From assembly GCA_003254925.1 (NCBI GenBank), contig QANZ01018231.1:70124-134123 (forward strand): a stretch of DNA of 64,000 bases, in the 5' to 3' direction. The stretch is from Chamaecrista fasciculata (Eukaryota > Streptophyta > Magnoliopsida > Fabales > Fabaceae). The first letter of the stretch is position 1, and every line of letters starts with the position of its first letter. Shown piece by piece: positions 59,801-64,000 of the stretch. The notes below the pieces were generated by a model. That model was not told the DNA's origin. It did not search any database and saw only the letters and a program-made list of their open reading frames with translations. Position numbers and translations under genes: made by a program.

Positions 59801-62780
59801 GATATCAATTGAAAGTTGATAAGACATCTTGTCTTAATATAATAGGGGCATGCATTATGATTGATGTTGTAATTTTATAGATGTTCATTTCTTGTATGAT
59901 GTGATGGGGGGAATCAACTAGGTAAAGTGGGATGTGGATTAACAAATTTGAGAGTACGGAGTCATATATTTATGTGAAATATTTTGACATGGTAATTTGT
60001 TAGTAAATTTTGGATTATTAGTTGCTTAGGATAACAAATTTATCAAACTTGGGTTTTCCTACTAAGGATTGCATTATACTTTAATTATTATATTTACAAG
60101 AAAACAAGAGGCTGAACCATTGTGCCAATGTGCAATATTTATGGTACTATCAAGTATTTTTGGAGTGTCACTGGACATATTACTTTTAGTGTCCATAATA
60201 GTTTCCTATTACATTTCTAGTACTAAGTTGTACTTCAGTGAATTTGTAGGACTGAGGACAGTGAACTTGGGAGGACATGGGTCGTTATCTCTCACACACA
60301 CACACATATATACGAAAGTTTCTTACTTTTGAAATGTTAATTATCCATTACTTACTCAATTTTTTATGGGGCATAAAACTGTTTTGGACTAATATCAATT
60401 TTTTGTGAGAATATTGGTGATAATATTCAGTCCTGAGCTTGTGCTCCATCCCTACCTGGATCAACTTTGCTTGAACTGAAATGAAATATCTGCTTCTACC
60501 AGAAATAATAATAATAATAATAAAAGCTTGCCCAACCTAGTAATAAATGGGACAACAAGCAAGCTGCTGCCTTATTACTTTAGTAAAGCGACCCTTTTAG
60601 AAGTTTAATTCTACTATGAACTTTGCTGAAAAATACATCTTATGAAAGGTTATAGAATAGTGGAAGTATAATTTTAATCAACACTAATGCCAGTTGATCC
60701 CTCCTATATATGTGTGTATTATAAAAGTTTGACATGCCCTATTTTCTTCTCTAGAGTGAGAAATTTTCTTGAAGGTTCTTTGTTTTATCTGCAGATTAAG
60801 GTTCCTTGTGGTCTCTCAAAGCAATTTGTATTAACAAGCTCTAATGGATCTTCCCATCCCATAAGCACATATAGTGTTCGGTAATACATTGGCACTGTTT
60901 ATGTTGAATGCTAAATCTTGTGTTTTTGTTTAATTATATTCCAAGCAAATAATCATTGATTGAGTAAATTAATAAATTTCTCCTTGAAAAGCTACTTTTG
61001 TCTCAATTTGGTCGTTCAAAGGTAAACCTCTCAATTTGATTCCCAAAGATTTTCCTGCAATCAAAATAGTCCCTGTTAAAGAGAAATTTCTCCTAATAAA
61101 TGGGAGTCCAAGTAGTTGTTAACTCATGACCTAAACTTTTCCGTAGAGTTTTTTCTTCCGATGTTCATTTGGTCAAATTTCGTAAAGCAAAGTGATTGTC
61201 AAAATGACATTATTTTGGACAAAATTTTCTTAGACAATCTTGTTTGGGGAGGACAATGTCACTTGGACAAAACTAAGTTATGAAGTAATGACTGCCTGGA
61301 CTTCCGTTAATTGATTAGAAGAAATTTGCAATGTGTAGATATATTTTTATTAGTGAAAAAGCTTTGGGAGACTAAATTGAAAAGCTTTATCTTTAGTTGG
61401 CCAAATTGAAAGAATATTAATATTGCAGGGACTAAATTATTAATTCTAGCAAAACATCAATTTTCAAATGCCTAAATGAAACCTAATATCTAGTGGAGAG
61501 AGTTGTAGCCAAAGCTCCAACTGTTACTTGTTACTAACATTCATAAACTATTATAGTTAAATGGGAACATATGTTTGTAGTTCTCTACCTTCATTCTTTA
61601 TCCTCCTGTAGCTATTGGTTCTTATATACTTCATGATTTGTTTCTAGTAATTTTTTATTTCTTTTTGTTCATCCTCAAATTTTTCTCTGGTTATTGATAC
61701 GTTAAAATTCTCTTGGAAAAGAATTTAATGTCTACAAATGCTATATAACAAGTTTACAGTTTAAAGTCTTTTATATTACAGACAAATTAACAGTGTACAT
61801 TACCCTTTACTTTGTAGTATGCGTGACACCCTTGTGTTGACCATGCGGATTTATCAGACCAAGGTATTTCTTGTTAACTAATGCATGTATATTACTCTGA
61901 AGTTATTGTAGCATCATGTTTATACTCGGTTTAGTTTCAAGTAAAAGTAATCAACTCTCCCGGACATCTCTCTTTTCTCTTTCACCTAGTTCTTCCCTTT
62001 CCCTGGATTTGGATCCTCCATAGTGGGGTAGGTGGTGCATTTTAGAGAGAGGAAGTGTAAGTTTTACTCATTTATTATTTTACAGGATTTTCACTTTCTC
62101 TCTATCTCTTCCTATCTCTCTTTAAAATGGACCAAATGCACCACTAACTCCACTTTAGAGGATACAAGTCCCCTTTCCCTATCATTCCCTGGTCCAAGTT
62201 AATATACTTATTCATTGATTGGACACTGTAGAGTAGTGAAATTTGATAACTTGTGACGGTAACTTATATCAACTTTGCTTGAGACCTGAGTATTATAAAC
62301 TGGTGCTGTAAAAATTTTAGGGTATTAGTTTGTTTAAGAAAAAAAATTATATTTTAGTTCTCAATAGATAGAGTGACGTGCAATTTTATCCTTCAAAGAT
62401 TATTACCGTCAAATTAGCTTCTCAAAAATGATATTTCTTGTATTGCCATTCTTATATCCAAACTTTTTATTTACAGTTTGATGGTTCAATTAAGAGAATA
62501 TTAACTTGAGAATATGTTACATATATAGAAATTTGAGTATGAAAGTGATATTATGTTAATTTAGTCATTATCATTAAAAGAAACTTAAGTATAAAGTTAA
62601 CATTGAAAGGAATTTTATGTGAGGGATTAAATTGACGGTAATGATCTTTGAAAGACTCAATTGAAAGTCATTATTTATCGAGGACTAAAATATAGTTTGT
62701 TTCATTTGTCTAACGTCTTTTCTGATTGAAACTTTTTGGGGCAACAGGCGTTGGATGACAAAAGGAAAGGAAGAGCATGA
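50807..62780 (+). CDS. Coiled-coil protein with C-terminal Ig-like/AIR9-like region, function unknown
   Basis: The exons are 50807-50883, 51601-51682, 51833-51910, 52000-52059, 52160-52264, 53203-53313, 54081-54122, 55797-55901, 56029-56210, 56577-56716, 56785-56891, 56984-57026, 57113-57207, 58019-58067, 59328-59398, 59586-59705, 60795-60880, 61818-61863 and 62748-62780. They total 1632 bases (543 residues plus stop), all GT-AG. Residues ~45-135 are a coiled coil ([20 protein letters not shown]), ~190-330 polar and disordered. Residues ~333-535 are globular ([36 protein letters not shown]); this wording resembles the Ig-like repeats of AIR9 and SCAB cytoskeleton proteins, by eye only. A cytoskeletal role is a guess. 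The start follows an in-frame stop at 50780; an upstream exon reaching 50789 is possible. Confidence 0.85.
52380..52700 (+). pseudogene. LINE reverse-transcriptase remnant in intron 5 of the coiled-coil gene
   Basis: Translation in the plus frames gives 'FEEDKVKN' and '[15 protein letters not shown]', then '[11 protein letters not shown]', with frame breaks. These are the N-terminal reverse transcriptase motifs of plant L1-type LINEs. It has stops and is dead. Confidence 0.65.
55240..55660 (+). pseudogene. LINE reverse-transcriptase remnant in intron 7 of the coiled-coil gene
   Basis: The frames contain '[16 protein letters not shown]' and '[20 protein letters not shown]', which is RT motif A (FxKAYD) of L1-type LINEs, followed by broken frames. 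It is on the same strand as the host gene. Confidence 0.75.
58330..58480 (-). pseudogene. LINE endonuclease-end remnant in intron 14 of the coiled-coil gene
   Basis: On the minus strand '[16 protein letters not shown]', then 'RGPTHF', is the C-terminal SDH motif of the LINE AP-endonuclease. An upstream 'DRLLVSG' piece lies in another frame. It is antisense to the host gene and broken. Unrecognised sequence up to 59030 may belong to the same element. Confidence 0.65.
60960..61455. mobile_element. Foldback MITE in intron 17 of the coiled-coil gene
   Basis: The left part ('gagtaaattaataaatttct', 'caatttggtcgttcaaa') is mirrored loosely by the right part ('gactaaattgaaaagctt', 'gggactaaattattaattct'). 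It lies between intact splice sites. Confidence 0.45.
62335..62700. mobile_element. Foldback MITE in intron 18 of the coiled-coil gene
   Basis: The left part ('attatattttagttctcaat', 'tccttcaaagattattaccg') is mirrored by the right part ('cggtaatgatctttgaaag', 'gaggactaaaatatagtt'). It is related to the CNGC intron element at 37103-37380. Confidence 0.6.
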
Positions 62781-62958
62781 TCTCACCATAGTGTCCAAGC
62801 TTTTCAGTTTTCACTTTTTATGGAAGAAGAGGAGTTATAGTAAATTATTACTGCGCCAGATGAAGAAATTTTTACAATTACTTCATTTAATTATTGATTT
62901 ACAATTGTTGTAATGTAACAAACGCGGCATGCCATAAGTTCACTTTTACATTCTGTAC

Positions 62959-62964
62959 AATAAA
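62959..62964 (+). terminator. Canonical polyadenylation signal AATAAA of the coiled-coil gene
   Basis: AATAAA lies 179 bases after the stop codon at 62780. It ends nine bases before the LTR insertion at 62974. Confidence 0.55.
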
Positions 62965-62973
62965 ATTAGTGCG

Positions 62974-63248
62974 TGTTATAAAATATAAGAAACTCAAAGA
63001 ATAGAGAAAAGTAAGAGGGGAGAGTGGTTCTTATCATTCAACTCATTTCCTCAACTTTACATCAACACCTAAAGCCTCTATTTATAGGCTAAAGGATCTA
63101 TAAGGGAGATGTACCAACTTAATGTACATAATGAAGGGATAAGGTCATATTCATGTACATAGAGAAAGTAAAGGAAAACTCAAACTTCTATGCATAGAGA
63201 ATACCAAAAGACAAATGTGGATATTCACAAACATAATTATTTATAACA
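62974..63248 (-). mobile_element. Ty1-copia LTR (275 bases)
   Basis: On the minus strand the LTR starts TGTTATAAATA and ends ATTTTATAACA. It is preceded by a polypurine tract (aagggggag, at 63249-63257) and has a TATAAATA box at 63086-63079. The adjoining sequence is the 3' end of a copia pol, so this is the 3' LTR of an element that extends right past the window. The other LTR and the target duplication cannot be seen. Confidence 0.85.
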
Positions 63249-64000
63249 CTCCCCCTTGAATATCCACAATTTATTGATACACATTACATGCTGCCTCATT
63301 AAAAACCTTGCCAGGAAAACCCAGTGGGACAAAACCATGGCGAAGGGAAAAAGAGTACAGCGCGTATCTCCCCCTCATCATAACATCACTAAGGATATTT
63401 TAATTTCCGCATTCAAATCTGATGAACCAATTTCTCAAATGTTGCAATTGGCAATGCCTCCATAAATAAATTTGCTAAATTATCACTTGAGCGAACTTGT
63501 TGAACTTCTATGTCGCCTTGCTTTTGATATCACAAGTAAATCTGCTAAATTCTCTTTTAGCTGAATTATACATGTCATATTATCTTCATACAATAAGGTT
63601 GACAGAGTTCCCTGCAAAAACAAATTACACATCTTCTGGATGTGTTGAATTAGTAGTCTCAACTAAACACATTTTTTATTTGCCTTATGCATTGTCTCTG
63701 AAGGTCAGATAATCAGTTAGCATCTACATCATCAAGTAATGATGAACTAAATCTATTTAAATAAAATAAACCTTTATCTTCTATTTAAATAAAATATTTT
63801 TTCATTCATTGATTAAGGAAGAACTATATCTCGCTAGCAAGTATACAGAAAACATTAATCCTCTTATAATATTAAGATATGGTACTACAAGACCAAAGAA
63901 TTTCATCTTCATTTGAGGTCACTTCAAATGATTTATCTAACCATCATGGTTACACCATGTTCATGCACCTTATCCATTTGAAAGTATCTTAATACACTTT
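63249..64000 (-). mobile_element. 3' interior of a degraded Ty1-copia element
   Basis: On the minus strand, around 63520-63415, the frame reads EVQQVRSSDNLANLFMEALP, then ATFEKLVHQI. This is the extreme C-terminus of copia RNase H (family form: SSDNLADLFTK.LP). Here the usual ADLFTKALP is altered (ANLFMEALP), and stops and frame breaks lie upstream. The rest of the element is beyond the window. Confidence 0.75.

Noticed and set aside
1-64000. tRNA, rRNA or snRNA genes
   Set aside because: No cloverleaf box A/B pair or rRNA-like stretch was recognised by eye; a tRNAscan or Rfam run would settle it.

Overview
This is a stretch of plant nuclear DNA, almost certainly from a eudicot. The signs are GT-AG introns in every gene, a strongly AT-rich intergenic background, and dense plant transposon families. 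The species cannot be told from the sequence. Six single N characters mark joins in a draft assembly, and several repeats end exactly at one.

Five loci look like real host genes. Three are tandem WAT1-related (nodulin MtN21/EamA-type) membrane transporters on the minus strand: a 5' part at 296-771, a complete 7-exon gene of 417 codons at 4133-6292, and a complete 7-exon gene of 408 codons at 16463-20648. The exon phases and six of the seven exon sizes are the same or nearly so in the two complete copies. A cyclic-nucleotide-gated channel (CNGC, group I-like, 8 coding exons, 677 codons) lies on the minus strand at 34673-40090. A 19-exon plus-strand gene of 543 codons at 50807-62780 encodes an N-terminal coiled coil and a C-terminal Ig-like/AIR9-like region. 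I do not know its function. The models of the two complete WAT1 genes, the CNGC and the coiled-coil gene close in frame from start to stop.

The rest is mostly transposable elements, many with captured host-gene fragments. A 3.8 kb inverted repeat (10932-14743) has a TIR1/AFB F-box fragment in its loop. A FAS1 (fasciclin-like) fragment sits between inverted arms at 9644-10379. A UAS-domain fragment of a UBX protein is at 26153. A U-box E3 ligase (PUB27/28-like) fragment lies inside a hAT element with a perfect 8-bp target duplication (27068-28153). An unidentified exon-like piece lies inside a long-TIR element (43447-44453). Mutator-type foldback MITEs occur in several families, two copies with perfect 9-bp target duplications (30652-31080 and 41611-42189). 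There are also LINE, Ty1-copia LTR, other LTR and CACTA pieces.

The host genes are not an operon and need not act together. The WAT1 array is a local duplication cluster. The CNGC has a tandem duplication of its own last-exon end. The coiled-coil gene carries LINE debris in three introns and a copia LTR just past its polyadenylation signal. The most unusual material is the cluster of captured gene fragments and the long hairpin around the auxin-receptor fragment.
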